From Tiliqua scincoides (Eukaryota; Chordata; Lepidosauria; Squamata; Scincidae), in contig NC_089824.1 of NCBI RefSeq assembly GCF_035046505.1, forward strand, positions 220,356,596-220,420,595: a stretch of DNA of 64,000 nucleotides, given 5' to 3'. Made by a program: the position numbers and the translations under genes. Under the pieces are notes generated by a model. The model was not told the DNA's origin and ran no database searches. It worked only from the letters and a program-made list of their open reading frames with translations. Of this stretch, positions 33,412-46,000 are shown piece by piece (positions within the stretch are counted from its first letter, which is position 1; every line of letters starts with the position of its first letter).

Positions 33412-33617
33412 TTGACTGTAATTGTTAAAAGCACATACATAGTAGCCTGTTGAAGTACAGATCTGTAACATTTCCCCAAATGCAGTCACATGCCATGGTA
33501 GCAGCAAGTCTAAATTATTAAATAAAAAATACACATTGAAATGAATGGGGACCCACCTGAAATTGGCTCACAGCCCTCCTAGTGGGTCCTCACCCACAGT
33601 TTGAGAAACACTGCTGT
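33412..33617 (-). mobile_element. hAT-type MITE end, reverse copy of the 29946 element
   Basis: The plus strand reads gtacagatctgtaacatttc ... gtcctcacccacagtttgag and ends aaacactg, the inverse of the 29946 start. Confidence 0.62.
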
Positions 33618-34085
33618 AATCCATTTGCCTGCCATGTCCTCTTCTCTGCTACAGCATTCAGGACTATAGCCTTGCCCCAAAACAACTAGGAAAAATTCTG
33701 AAGAACAAGGAATCTGAGAAGGGAGTTTATTCTCCCCCCCCCCCATTTGTTTCTTGTGGGGTGTTTTGGTTCGTTTTTACAATTGGAACAATTTTTTTTG
33801 AAATGTTCACGAATATAACACAGGTCTACACACATTTTGTTGTTGTAAAAGTTGGACTATTCTTGAGTATATCTGGGGTGCTGAATCCAAAAATGGCATC
33901 GCTTTTGCCTGATTGGTTCTAGTTTTGGGGATACAGCATAGCCACCTGATATGCTTAAATGTTATTCTGATTGTGTGGGGCCTACTCACGAACAAGCGGC
34001 CTCTGCACAGCTGGGCTAACGCCGTATTGGAAAAGGAACTCCTTTTTGGCAATTTAGTGTTTAATGTTTTGTTTGTAGGAGCAGG

Positions 34086-37000
34086 ATGTATACTCTTTTG
34101 TCTGGACTTTACAAATACATGTTCCGGCGGGATGAATACTGCATCTTGATCCTTGGACTGGACAATGCTGGGAAAACGGTGTGTACTAGGACTTGTTTGG
34201 GGGAAAGGCAAATCGGAGGCTCCTCTTTTCTCTCCCTTGCCTGGTTTCTTACCAAATGCATTGTAATAATCTCAAATGTAAGTTCATCCTAATTTAATTC
34301 TAGCAGGCTAAATCCTTCAAACAGCATACGGTAGCATCAGTAGGTCAGCTAGTCATTTGTCCACTTTACCTAGGCTCCCTTCTAGCTTGAGTTCCTGGAA
34401 ATTTCTGGCATTCTGCTACCCAGTATCTTTCTACTTCAAGAGTGTATAGGATTGAGGTTTCTGTTGGGTAGAGTTTTGTGTAGAATTCCTGGTTCGACAG
34501 GCAAACCATAGATAGTGCAGTTTGCCCCTTCTCCCTATCCATCATCGGCATCCCAGTGGATGAAATGTAGTTCATTGAACTGGAAACAATGCCAAATCAC
34601 ACCAAGCCAGCTTCAGCTTACAAACCATGGTTTGTAAGATGGTGTTGGTTTAGATATTGTGACGCACTATCTCAAACTGTTTTGTCTGAATGCTCCACAG
34701 TCCTGGATTTTAACTTCCTTTCCTTGGCCCTCCTCCTACCCCAGTCTCTGCCTTAAGATATCAAAGTTCCACTGCAAAGGAAAGTAGTTTTCCAACAAGA
34801 ATTGTGTAAATTGCTAATTTGGGCACAGGTTTTGGGGATGTTGGCATACAGCACTTAGATTCTGTTTTGCAGATTTAGAACTCCTGGATACCAAGATATA
34901 GGATAAGATTTTTTTCCCCATTTTATCTAGTTCTTTATCTGTTTTTTTTATCTTCATCCCCTTGCACTTCCTGTCCCTATTTTCAGACCTTCCTTGAACA
35001 GACAAAAACAAGATTTAACAGGAACTACAAAGGAATGAACTTCTCCAAAATCACAACCACTGTAGGTTTGAACAGTAAGTGAATCTGGTTTGCTTAAGGG
35101 GATGAAACAGTACAAGGTAGCATGAGTTGCTGTGGGGGGGGGGGATCAAATTAATTAAAAAGATAGACCAAAGAGCTCTAAACAGTACCCAAAACTGCAT
35201 TTTACACTTCTTCTAAATACTTTACATGTAGCTGCACACGTGTATGTGGGATGATCTTAGTTAGGACCAGTGCTATAAAGATGGGTCCTTGTTGAACAAG
35301 GGTAGTGCCCACCTGGGATGGACTTGACCGTGTGAGCCAACATGCAAGTCACATTTAGAAGCATAAGACAGTATAGAGCCACATTGCAACTGCATATTTT
35401 CTTGTCTGTGTATGCAGCTTGTGCAACAGCTTCTTGTTCCACCCTCTCCAATAGGCAGTGCTTTTTGTCACTCAAAGGTGACCCAAGTGGGGTAGCACCC
35501 TGTGCCTATGCACCAAGGGCTGTTCAGCTTCTGGTCTTGCCCTAGCGCTAGCACCAGGTTTCTAATCTGAGTACAAATAGGTCTGCATCCTGTTGTCTGT
35601 CTTGCAGTTGGCACTATAGATGTGGGCAAAGCCAGGCTAATGTTCTGGGATCTTGGAGGACAAGAGGAGCTTCAGTCTCTCTGGGATAAGGTAGGTGGTA
35701 ATAGCTGTGCTTTCGAAAACATCTAATGCCATTTAATTTTGGAGGGTAAGAGTTTCCGCTGAAACGAACAAGGAAAGTCCCAGGCCTGTCCAATCAGTGT
35801 AGCTGACCTGAATTAATTATATATCTATATGAACATCTGAAGGTGCCTTGTACAGAATCAGAGCATTGATCCATCAAGCCCAGTATTGCTTGTCTTGACT
35901 AACAATGACCCTGCAGGGTTTTCAGGCTTTCCCAGCCCTACCTACAGATTTCAGGGATTAAACCTTCTGCTTGTAAGATCAATGATAGAGCTCAATGCTT
36001 TTGTCCTCCCCTCGTAGAGAGTATATGAAGGGTTACTTGCAAAGTGTCTTGCATCAGCCAGGCAAGAATCAAATGCTTGTAAGGGATTATGCCAGGTGAT
36101 TGAAATGCTATCTTCCAAGAGTCCCACCAGTTTCCTTGGGATGACATAGGTCTCTAGTGGAGCAAAAGTCTTCTATCAAAGCATTCACATGGACATCAAC
36201 ATTGTGGTATTATTAAGAATGGAAAAGTGTGGCATAAGTGAGCAACTAGTTAAGTATTTGCCCAAAAACAAAATAATTCCACAGAGATAATGAAATTAAT
36301 ACCTTTATTGGTATTAATTGGACCAGGTATTATTGGACCAGGTGATGCTCAAATTACATATTTTTTTCCTACTAAGGGGTGTGTTTACTGCCACTGTGTC
36401 TTTTGTTCAAATGACTCAAGATAGGTTTGACCTAGAAAAAAGATTTGATAGCCATATTGCTTTTCAGAATTTTTGGATCTCAAATTGCTGGATATTTTAC
36501 ATTTTGTTAGGATAAAAAACCATATAAAAATTTTGTTTAATATATTTTTACACATCTCTTCCCCCAAGGAGTTTAGAGCAGTGTGTTTCTTCCTAACTTT
36601 GCTCTGTGAATTAGCACACTAGTGGGAGAGGAAAGCCTTGATTCAAGCCTCAGTAGATAGAATCAGCTGTCAAACTGGGAATGTTATTTCCTCCTCTTAC
36701 AGTACAGTTTGTTTCCTTTGTGCGAGTCTTCTGTTTTGTTAAGCTACTTCTATTGAATTATCTGCAGCCACTGCTCATGTAGTAGGGCACCTTGTTCATT
36801 CTTGCTCTGCTTGTAAAGCACAAGTGAGTAAAAGCACAAACAATGACTCATACCTATGAGAGGGAGCTGATCACAATTCCTTTCAAGAAAAGCAAACCAC
36901 ACTTCTCCCTTGTGGGCTAATTGCTGGTTGTCATTTCAGTATTATGCAGAGTCCCATGGTGTCATCTATGTTATTGACTCCACTGATGAAGAGAGGCTTT

Positions 37001-40000
37001 CTGAATCTAAACAAGCTTTTGGTGAGTGTGCAGGAGATTGTGCTGTAAGTTTGTTAGATGTTTAATAAGGTAATACTTAAAAGGTGACTTTTCTCAGCTT
37101 GGCAATGTGAAATGTGATCCCTAAATGATCATAATAAATAATAAAAACATGCATGTATGTCGTATAAATATTTATACCCTGCTTCTCTAGTTACACTGAA
37201 AGTGGCAAACAATAAAAGCATTAAACAATAGAAGTGATGATTAAAACATAAAATATAATAGATAAAAAATAATTAAAAGAGCAAGACAGTCAGTGATAAA
37301 ATCATCTGTTAAAAATCAGGGGAAACAGCTGCATTAACCACATGTGAAATATGTTTTGGTGCCAGGGAGATCATGTGTATGTGTGGGGGGTGTCTTCAGG
37401 GGGAGAGTTCCAGAGGTGCAGTGCCACTGTAGAAAATGTCTTGTCACTAGTACTCATCAACCCATGTCAGTGGCAGGACCTATGAGGCTGATGGTATAAA
37501 GCCTGAGAATACTCTTGAGGGTGAAAATATATGCACAAATTATTCAAGGGGAGATTTCCCCAAAATAGTATGAGCAAAGGAAATCTAACCTAGGAGCAGC
37601 TGTTTATCTTGAACACAGCTCTGTCATTTTGAGAATAAACTGATCAAAAGAGTGATACATGTGCCGCCACCTAACTAAGGGCACAATCCTAACCCCTTAT
37701 GTCAATGCTTTCCAGCACTGACATAAGGGCCATGTAGCTCTGAGGTAAGGGAACAAATATTCCCTTCCTTTCAGGAGGCCTCCGTGAGTGACACCCAACT
37801 GCAGGATGCAGCACATGTCCCATTGGCACAGCTATGCCAGTGCTGGAAAGCACTGACATAAGGGGTTAGGATTGTGCCCTAAAATGTTTTGGCTCTGAGA
37901 AGTGTTACACTTAGGCTGTATCTCTCTTCCAGTCTCTCAGCTTCTCTTCTCCCTTTCATTTTTCTCACAGAGAAGATGATAATGAGTGAAGTCCTGGAAG
38001 GTGTTCCACTCTTGGTTCTCGCTAACAAGCAAGATGTAGAGGTGAGCTTATAACCTGCTTAAAGCCAGTTGGATAATTGGTTGTTTTCCGATTTTTCCAA
38101 AGCAAGAGGGAGCTTTTGATTTTACCTTCATAATCAGTGTTCTCACTTTGCCCGTTTCTGACATGGAAGCTGCTCCTGTGGTATTCCTCTTACTAGAAAC
38201 AGTTGCTGTGAGCTTCAGGCTTCACTGAATTCCAAGAAACGTCTGAAATACTGCACTTGCTGTTGGAGATATCATGTGTGTTTATAACACATGAGAGAAT
38301 ACTTGACAGTCGCAGGTTCACATTAGCCTAGTGGTAGCCAGTGACCTCAGACCAGGAGGGGAGTGTAAAGAGTGCTATCAGCTCACCCACTCTCCTACAC
38401 AGAAACCCAAGGGCAAGGTGAAGCATGTATTTCTGAAAATGATCTGGAAGTAGCTATTTCTGCCTTTAATTCCCTGGAAAGCTCATTATCCTGGATCCAG
38501 TGATTAGTCTTACCTTATATTTATATTTATTTATACAGGTATTTATATACCGCCTTTCTTTGGTCATCAGATTTCTCTTCAGACTTTAATCCAAGGTGTT
38601 TTACATAGGCAGGCTGTTCTAAACCCCCGTAGGGATTTTTACAATTGACTAGTTCTAGTCTTTCATAGAACTCCCTGTTTCAGCTGGATTCCCTCCCAGT
38701 CTGGCCTCTCTCTGGCCCTTCGCCTCCCACGCTCCACTTGAGGGCGACTCCTCTCTGCCACCAAGGGTCAGCTCTTCAGTATATCAGCGTGTCCTCAGTT
38801 CTCGGGTACTTCCGGTTGTTTTGAACTGGCAGCCTCAGATCTTCAGGCATACAAGGCGGCAGCTCTAGCAACTGAGCCAGACCTCCTGCCCTTATAAATA
38901 TGTCTGGTCCAAACAAGGCCATTACTAACTCTGGAGCAGTCCTGTTTTCTGTCTGCTTTTGCCTCATCCCTGCAAATCTCAACTGTTTTTAGACTTTGTA
39001 TTGGCAACCTTCAGTCTCGAAAGACTATGGTATCGCGCTCTGAAAGGTGGTTCTGGCACAGCGTCTAGTGTGGCTGAAAAGGCCAATCCGGGAGTGACAA
39101 TCCCTTCCACACCGGGAGCAAGTGCAGTCTGTCCCTGGTCTGTCTCCCTGGCTATGGGCCTTCCTTCTTTGCCTCTTAGCCTCAGACTGTTGGCCAAGTG
39201 TCTCTTCAAACTGGGAAAGGCCATGCTGCACAGCCTGCCTCCAAGCGGGCCGCTCAGAGGCCAGGGTTTCCCACTTGTTGAGGTCCATCCCTAAGGCCTT
39301 CAGATCCCTCTTGCAGATGTCCTTGTATCGCAGCTGTGGTCTACCTGTAGGGCGCTTTCCTTGCACGAGTTCTCCATAGAGGAGATCCTTTGGGATCCGG
39401 CCATCATCCATTCTCACGACATGACCAAGCCAACGCAGGCGTCTCTGTTTCAGCAGTGAATACATGCTAGGGATTCCAGCACGTTCCAGGACTGTGTTGT
39501 TTGGAACTTTGTCCTGCCAGGTGATGCCGAGGATGCGTCGGAGGCAGCGCATGTGGAAAGCGCTCAGTTTCCTCTCCTGTTGTGAGCGAAGAGTCCATGA
39601 CTCGCTGCAGTACAGAAGTGTACTCAGGACGCAAGCTCTGTAGACCTGGATCTTGGTATGTTCCGTCAGCTTCTTGTTGGACCAGACTCTCTTTGTGAGT
39701 CTGGAAAACGTGGTAGCTGCTTTACCGATGCGCTTGTTTAGCTCGGTATCGAGAGAATGAGTGTCGGAGATCGTTGAGCCAAGGTACACAAAGTCATGGA
39801 CAACCTCCAGTTCATGCTCAGAGATTGTAATGCAGGGAGGTGAGTCCACATCCTGAACCATGACCTGTGTTTTCTTCAGGCTGATTGTCAGTCCAAAATC
39901 TTGGCAGGCCTTGCTAAAACGATCCATGAGCTGCTGGAGATCTTTGGCAGAGTGGGTAGTGACAGCTGCATTGTCGGCAAAGAGGAAGTCACGCAGACAT

Positions 40001-43000
40001 TTCAGCTGGACTTTGGACTTTGCTCTCAGTCTGGAGAGGTTGAAGAGCTTTCCGTCTGATCTGGTCCGGAGATAGATGCCTTCTGTTGCAGTTCCAAAGG
40101 CCTGCTTCAGCAGGACAGCGAAGAAAATCCCAAACAAGGTTGGTGCAAGAACACAGCCCTGCTTCACTCCGCTTCGGATGTCAAAAGGGTCTGATGTGGA
40201 GCCATCGAAGACAACAGTGCCCTTCATGTCCTTGTGGAAAGATCTGATGATGCTGAGGAGCCTGGGTGGACATCCAATCTTGGGGACAATCTTGAAGAGG
40301 CCGTCTCTGCTGACCAGGTCGAAAGCCTTTGTGAGATCTATGAAGGCTATAAAGAGTGGCTGTCGTTGTTCCCTGCATTTCTCCTGCAGTTGTCTAAGGG
40401 AGAATACCATATCAGTGGTGGACCTGTTGGCTCGGAATCCACACTGCGATTCTGGATAGACGCTCTCTGCAAGTACCTGGAGCCTCTTTAGTACAACTCG
40501 GGCAAACAGCTTTCCTACAACGCTAAGGAGAGAGATGCCGCGGTAGTTGTTGCAGTCACCCCTGTCACCTTTGTTCTTGTACAGCGTGATGATGTTTGCA
40601 TCCCTCATGTCTTGAGGTACTCCACCTTCTCTCCAGCAGAGACAGAGGATTTCATGCAGCTCAGTGACGATGATCTCTTTGCAGCATTTTAGGACTTCAG
40701 CAGAGATGCTGTCTTTTCCAGGTGCCTTGCCAAAGGCAAGGGAGTCCAGGGCCACGTGAAGTTCTTCTAGGGTTGGTTCACTGTCAAGCTCTTCCAGCAC
40801 AGGCAGGCACTCAATGTTGTTCAGTGCTTCTTCGGTGACTACATTTTCTCTGGAATATAGCTCAGAGTAGTGCTGCACCCAGCGTTCCACCTGCTGCGTC
40901 CGATCCTGGATGACCTCGCCTGTGGCAGACTTCAGAGGGGCAATTTTCTTCTGTGTTGGACCTAGGGCCTGCTTGATACCATCATACATCCCCTTGATGT
41001 TGCCCGTGTCAACTGCTATCTGTATCTCGGAACAGAGCTGGAGCCAGTAGTCGTTAGCACATCTCCTGGCAGTCTGTTGGACTTTGATGCGAGCAGTTCG
41101 GAGGACCTGCAGGTTGCGCTCACTGGGACAGGCCTTGTATGCTGCTTGAGCTCTCCTCTTTTCCTCAATGACTGGTGTCAACTCCTCAGAGTGGGCTTCA
41201 AACCAGTCTGCCGCCTTGTTGGTCTTTTTGCCGAATATGGACAAGGCGGTGTTGTAAACGGTATTCTTGAAATGTTCCCATCTGTTGGATGCGTTTGCGT
41301 CGGCCGGGCCTGGAAGAGATTCCTCAAGCGCTTGTGCAAATTCCTCCACTTTTCTCTGATCCCGGGTCTTGCTGGTATCAATGCGAGGTCTTCCTTCCTT
41401 TTTCGTGTGATACAGTCGCTTTGTTTGCAGTTTCACTCTGCTGCACACCAGGGAGTGGTCAGTGTCGCAGGCAGCACCATGATAACTGCGTGTGATCTTG
41501 ATGCTGGGAAGGCTGGAGCGTCTGGTGAGGATCCGGTCGAGCTGGTGCCAGTGCTTTGATCTTGGATGTCTCCAAGAGACTCTATGTTGGGGCTTTGTGT
41601 TGAAGAACGTGTTGCTGACACAGAGACCGTGATGACAGCAAAACTCTAGCAGGCGTTGGCCATTTTCGTTCATCCTCCCAGTGCCAAACTGACCTAAGCA
41701 AGTGGGCCATGAACTGTTATCAGCACCAACTCTAGCATTGAAATCGCCGAGGATGAACAATGGCTCTTTTACAGGGATTTTCTTGACAGTGGTGGCCAGG
41801 TCATCATAGAATTTGTCTTTGGCTTCTGCTGGAGACGACAGAGTCGGTGCATAAGCACTGATGAGAGTGATAGGTCCTGCTGATGACTGGAGCTGCAGGG
41901 ACAAAATTCTTTCACTTCCCACAGTAGGTGGGATGATGGATTTCAGCAGGGTATTTCTGACCGCAAAGCCAACGCCATGTTCCCTGGTTTCGTTTGGTGG
42001 TTTTCCCTGCCATAAAAATGAGAAATTTATCTCCTTGACAGATCTGGAATCTGGCAGCCTAGTCTCTTGAAGGGCGACGATGTCCATCTGCAGTCTGCTC
42101 AGCTCCATGTCGATGACAGCTGTTTTGCGTGCGTCGTCTATTTCTTGCAGGTCATCAGAGAAGCCAGGTGTCATTGTCCTAACGTTCCAGGTGCCCAGCT
42201 TTAGGGCAGTAGTTTTCTGTTTTCTGTTGCATGGTGCAGAGTTGTCGATCCGCTTGTCGGTTTTCACCCTAAACCCCACGCACCCCATGAGGTTAACGGA
42301 CCGTGGCGAGGCAACACCTTACTGGCTGGGGACTGCCCAGCTTAAGGCGGGCGGTAGCTGCCCAATGAGATGCAATGATCTCTCCCACCGTCGGAAGCAG
42401 CCCCTGGCGTCATGCTCTACGCCAATCGAGCAAAGACTTATAACCGGTAAACTGCTGCTTCCCGTGTTGTGCCGACGCCGTATGGCGAAGTTGGAGTGTC
42501 CTCTCCAGTGCGCGAAGCCTGGGTAAAGAAGGTATGGAGGATAGGCTGTTACCCATGCAGCAAATCCCCCCTCTCCACGTCGCTGGAATGGTCCAATGGA
42601 AAGGCAGAAGCCAATACGGTTGGTTCCAGCGGCGTCACAGGAGTTGCCAGAACGTGACTGTGTTCAGCCATGAACTGCCTCAGGGACTCCGGCTCCTGAT
42701 TTTGCCTCGAGGTTGACTCCTGAAGCCTTTTCCAGAACTGGATGTAGCCACAAGGCAGTGGAGGTTTGAGGTCAGAGTTTCCTTCTCTTAGATGAGCTGC
42801 CTTCCTAGGCTGACGAGTCCCATCTACCCGGTGGCTGTTTAGTCGCCTCTTACGACAAGTACAGCCAAACTGAGGGCCTATTCTTAGCCCCCAGCCCCCA
42901 GGGTATTTTTAATACATTTATTATTTTAGTCTAATATTTTTAGACTAAATATTCAGAAATGACTAGCAATGGGGAGGTTGGAATTGGGTTACAAAAAACC

Positions 43001-46000
43001 TGAACTGTGTTTCAGACGCTCAGAGAATAGCCTGGTTTATTTGGAGCTTAGGTTGAACTCTGTTGCGCTACTGATATCACTGGGAGCATGACAGGATCCA
43101 GTCTCCCCCAGCCTCCCACCCACCTCCCTTCTTTCAACCCTCCTTACCTTGCTACATGTTCTGGTGATAGTAGAATGGTAGTGTGTTCTTGCTCTCCCAC
43201 CTTTGTCACCTGGCAGCTGGAAAATTTCAGCAACCTCTCTAGAGAGAATCCATTGTTTAAAATCACTGTGCGAGTACAGTTTGTTTCCTAGAGCCAGAGA
43301 GGTCCAGCAGATAGAGTGGTGCTTTTGGACCCGGGAGTCCTGCGGCATCACGTTATGGCTTTGAGATATACCCATAAAATGATTAGAGGTGCACACCTGT
43401 GTGAGACCAAGAAATTTTCAAACCCACATGTGATGCATGTGCAACTCATTGGAGTACTGGGATTGTTTCCCTGGCAAGTGTGTGCTGGTGGCAGATGTGG
43501 GTTTGCAGCCCCATAAGCAGGGTTCAAAATGTTTGGCTGGGTAGCTAAACCAAAAATTGCAGCTGCCGGGACCTTGCCCCAGACGTTGTGCTGGGCTGCC
43601 ATGTGAGGCCAGGGACAGACTCCTGCTTCCTTTCCCAGCTCCCGGGTTCAAGCTGGAACAAAGCTAGTTGTTATGAGGACAGTCTCCACCTCTCCTTCCC
43701 CCAGCAACTTATGGTACATTTCTGGTTGTTATACACCTGGGAGGATGATCCCTGCCCTCTCTCCAGCTCCAGGCTGGAGGGACTGGAACACCTGTCATCA
43801 TTCTCAGAGGGTGATGGAATGCTCACTATAGTGAGAACTTGTGGATCCTGTTTGTAAGGTATAAAGCCTGCTTTTCAGCCCGCCCCCAAAAAGCAAAAAG
43901 TTTGTCTGTGAAACTGGAAGTAATGTTTTAAATACCTTAAGTCATTGGGAGGCCCTGAAACCAGAGTTATTTTTGCTTAATATCACCTTAGATATTATAG
44001 ATAAGGAAAATGATGTCTATTTAGTTATGATATTAACTGCTGCAAGGATTTTATATGCTAGATACTGGAAAGATATTAAAATTCCAACGAAAGATGAATT
44101 AATAGAGAAAATAATGAATGTGGCGGAAACGGATCGGCTTACAGAGATTTTGGATCAACAGCGTAAACCGACACAGATAGAGCAATGGAGACCATTTGAT
44201 GCTTGGTGGAAAATGAAGTTGTAGATGTATAAGACAGGGCATTTAGATGAGTATATTGTATACATGATATATTATACAGGATATGATGTGATAGATAAAT
44301 GATATTAAGAGGTTAAACTAGAAGAAGAACAAGATTAGAAGATATGTATTGATTAATTAGATATATTGATATATGATTGCCTGCACCCTTCAACGGTATG
44401 TTTTTGTGTTTTTTGTCTGTGTGTTGTGTACTGAGTTTGTGTTTGTTATGTGTTTGTTTTTGTTTGTTGTTCATTTTTATTTTGGAAAATAATTAAAAAA
44501 TTAATTTTTTAAAAAAGTCATTGAGAAGCCTCTGGCGCAGTTCTCACGGACAAACCAGAAGCTTTTTTTTTAACTGTTGAGCTCAGTCTTAGCCCAGCAG
44601 AAACTGTGGATGGATGTCCGTGGCCTCTACTGGGCTCAGAGGACTCTCCAAAGGTGAGGGGAGTGGAGCTCCTCTTGTCTCTGGAGGGGGCTGCACGGGA
44701 GGGCGCACAGTGGGCCTCCAGACCTGATCCGCAGGTATGTGAATCTGCAGATATGGGATCTGCAGGTACATGGGCACCCTGTACAGGGAAAAGAGGCTGA
44801 ATCCCTCATCCTTCCTGATGTCCTGTCTCTAGTACCCTCTAACCAATTTCCTCAGAATTGTAACTTTCTGGTGTATCTTTTTCCCATATCAACTTTCTAT
44901 TAATTCCCAACTCAATCAGTGCTGCTCATTTTCCTCTAGGTGGCACCAGCCCCCTGTTGAAAATAAAGGTGGTCCAGCAAATTTAGTATTTTCTTCTGTC
45001 CTAGAATTGCTTCTCTCCATTTTTTCATTCTGCCCTTGAATCTTTCTCAGCTCTCATGGTGTGTATGTATTTGTTTTACCGAGGAAGTCTATTCATGGCT
45101 CCTTAAAGACTAGCAGATTTGTAGAGGCATGAGCTTTGTGAAGTTCAGCCCACTTCAGGAGCATGAGAGATTATCCTTGGGTTGACAAACATGCATGCAT
45201 ACACAAATGGTACATGTGCTTGTGATGAACATGTATGTGCACATACAGGAAAAAAATATAAAGAAGAGTGGGGTAGTATGCCATGGAAGGTAGGGAGTAA
45301 TGAGTGGCATTTATGCTTTGCTTCACCTCCTGCATGTTATGGTCTGTATGTATGTCAGTTGGTGAGACGGTGTCCTCAACAGTCTCCAGGTCCGCAAGAC
45401 CTGCATTGTTTGCAGTTTGTGTACCCCTCCTGAGAGGACTCAAAATCCATGGATATCAGACAGCCGTGGAAATTTTCCAACCAGATGGTCAAAACCACAT
45501 GGACAATTCTGAATGCGTAGATTAAGAACTAGAAAAGAATAATGGGTTAGAAAACACATGTGGGTTTTGCACCCAAATGTGCCCTGCATCTGTGAGAAAT
45601 GCTGATTTCTATGTAGGTTTTTGCATGTTTGTTCTGGGCCCAAGTTCTAAGAGTCTCAGCAGTTTTAACAAACTGTTGTGTATTTTATTTTATTATTTAT
45701 TACAAGATTTATTTACTGCCTTTCTCATAGACTTAGGTGGTTTACATAGGCAGGCTAAACATAAACCCCGTGTTTTGATGAGGTTTTCACAAGTATTGTT
45801 CCATGAGAAATTGCATAGAACCTCTGTTTCTCTTTTTAATGCAGTCACCATCCTGGCTGCCAGATGCCAGTTTGCGCCCTCCAAGCTCTTGTAGGCAGCT
45901 GCAAACCAAGCTTCATGCCAGTTCTCAATATGTTGTCCATTTTTTGCCAGTTGATTCCTTCATGCTCCTCTGCAGATATGCCAGTGGCCTCTCACAGTCT

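Larger units (their letters stand above)
38996..42936 (-). mobile_element. Nearly complete APE-type LINE (probably RTE superfamily) in ARFRP1 intron
   Basis: The element is about 3.9 kb, reading opposite to ARFRP1. In element orientation it has a roughly 0.6-kb 5' UTR starting near 42902 (cctgggggctggggctaag), one long ORF, and a 3' UTR of only about 25-30 bp ending gaaggttgccaa at 39001. A single ORF, a very short 3' UTR and no poly(A) tail suit the RTE superfamily; the exact clade is uncertain. A 10-bp direct repeat, tttttagact, lies at 38986-38995 and 42937-42946. It may be the target duplication, but it would leave about 34 unexplained AT-rich bases at the 5' end. Other pieces of this family are at 31112-31303, 31591-32061, 59278-59389 and in the tail of the 5S SINE at 21373-21522. 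Confidence 0.88.

Noticed and set aside
39025-42288. Host protein-coding gene (craniofacial development protein 2-like) on the minus strand
   Set aside because: Endonuclease plus reverse transcriptase motifs, a LINE 5' UTR and 3' tail, and several partial copies in the window show it is a retrotransposon ORF.
42833-42902. HDV-like self-cleaving ribozyme at the LINE 5' end
   Set aside because: A c-t-a-a followed by a P2-like strand is present, but there is no room for P3, P1' and P4 in the required order; it is only a hairpin.
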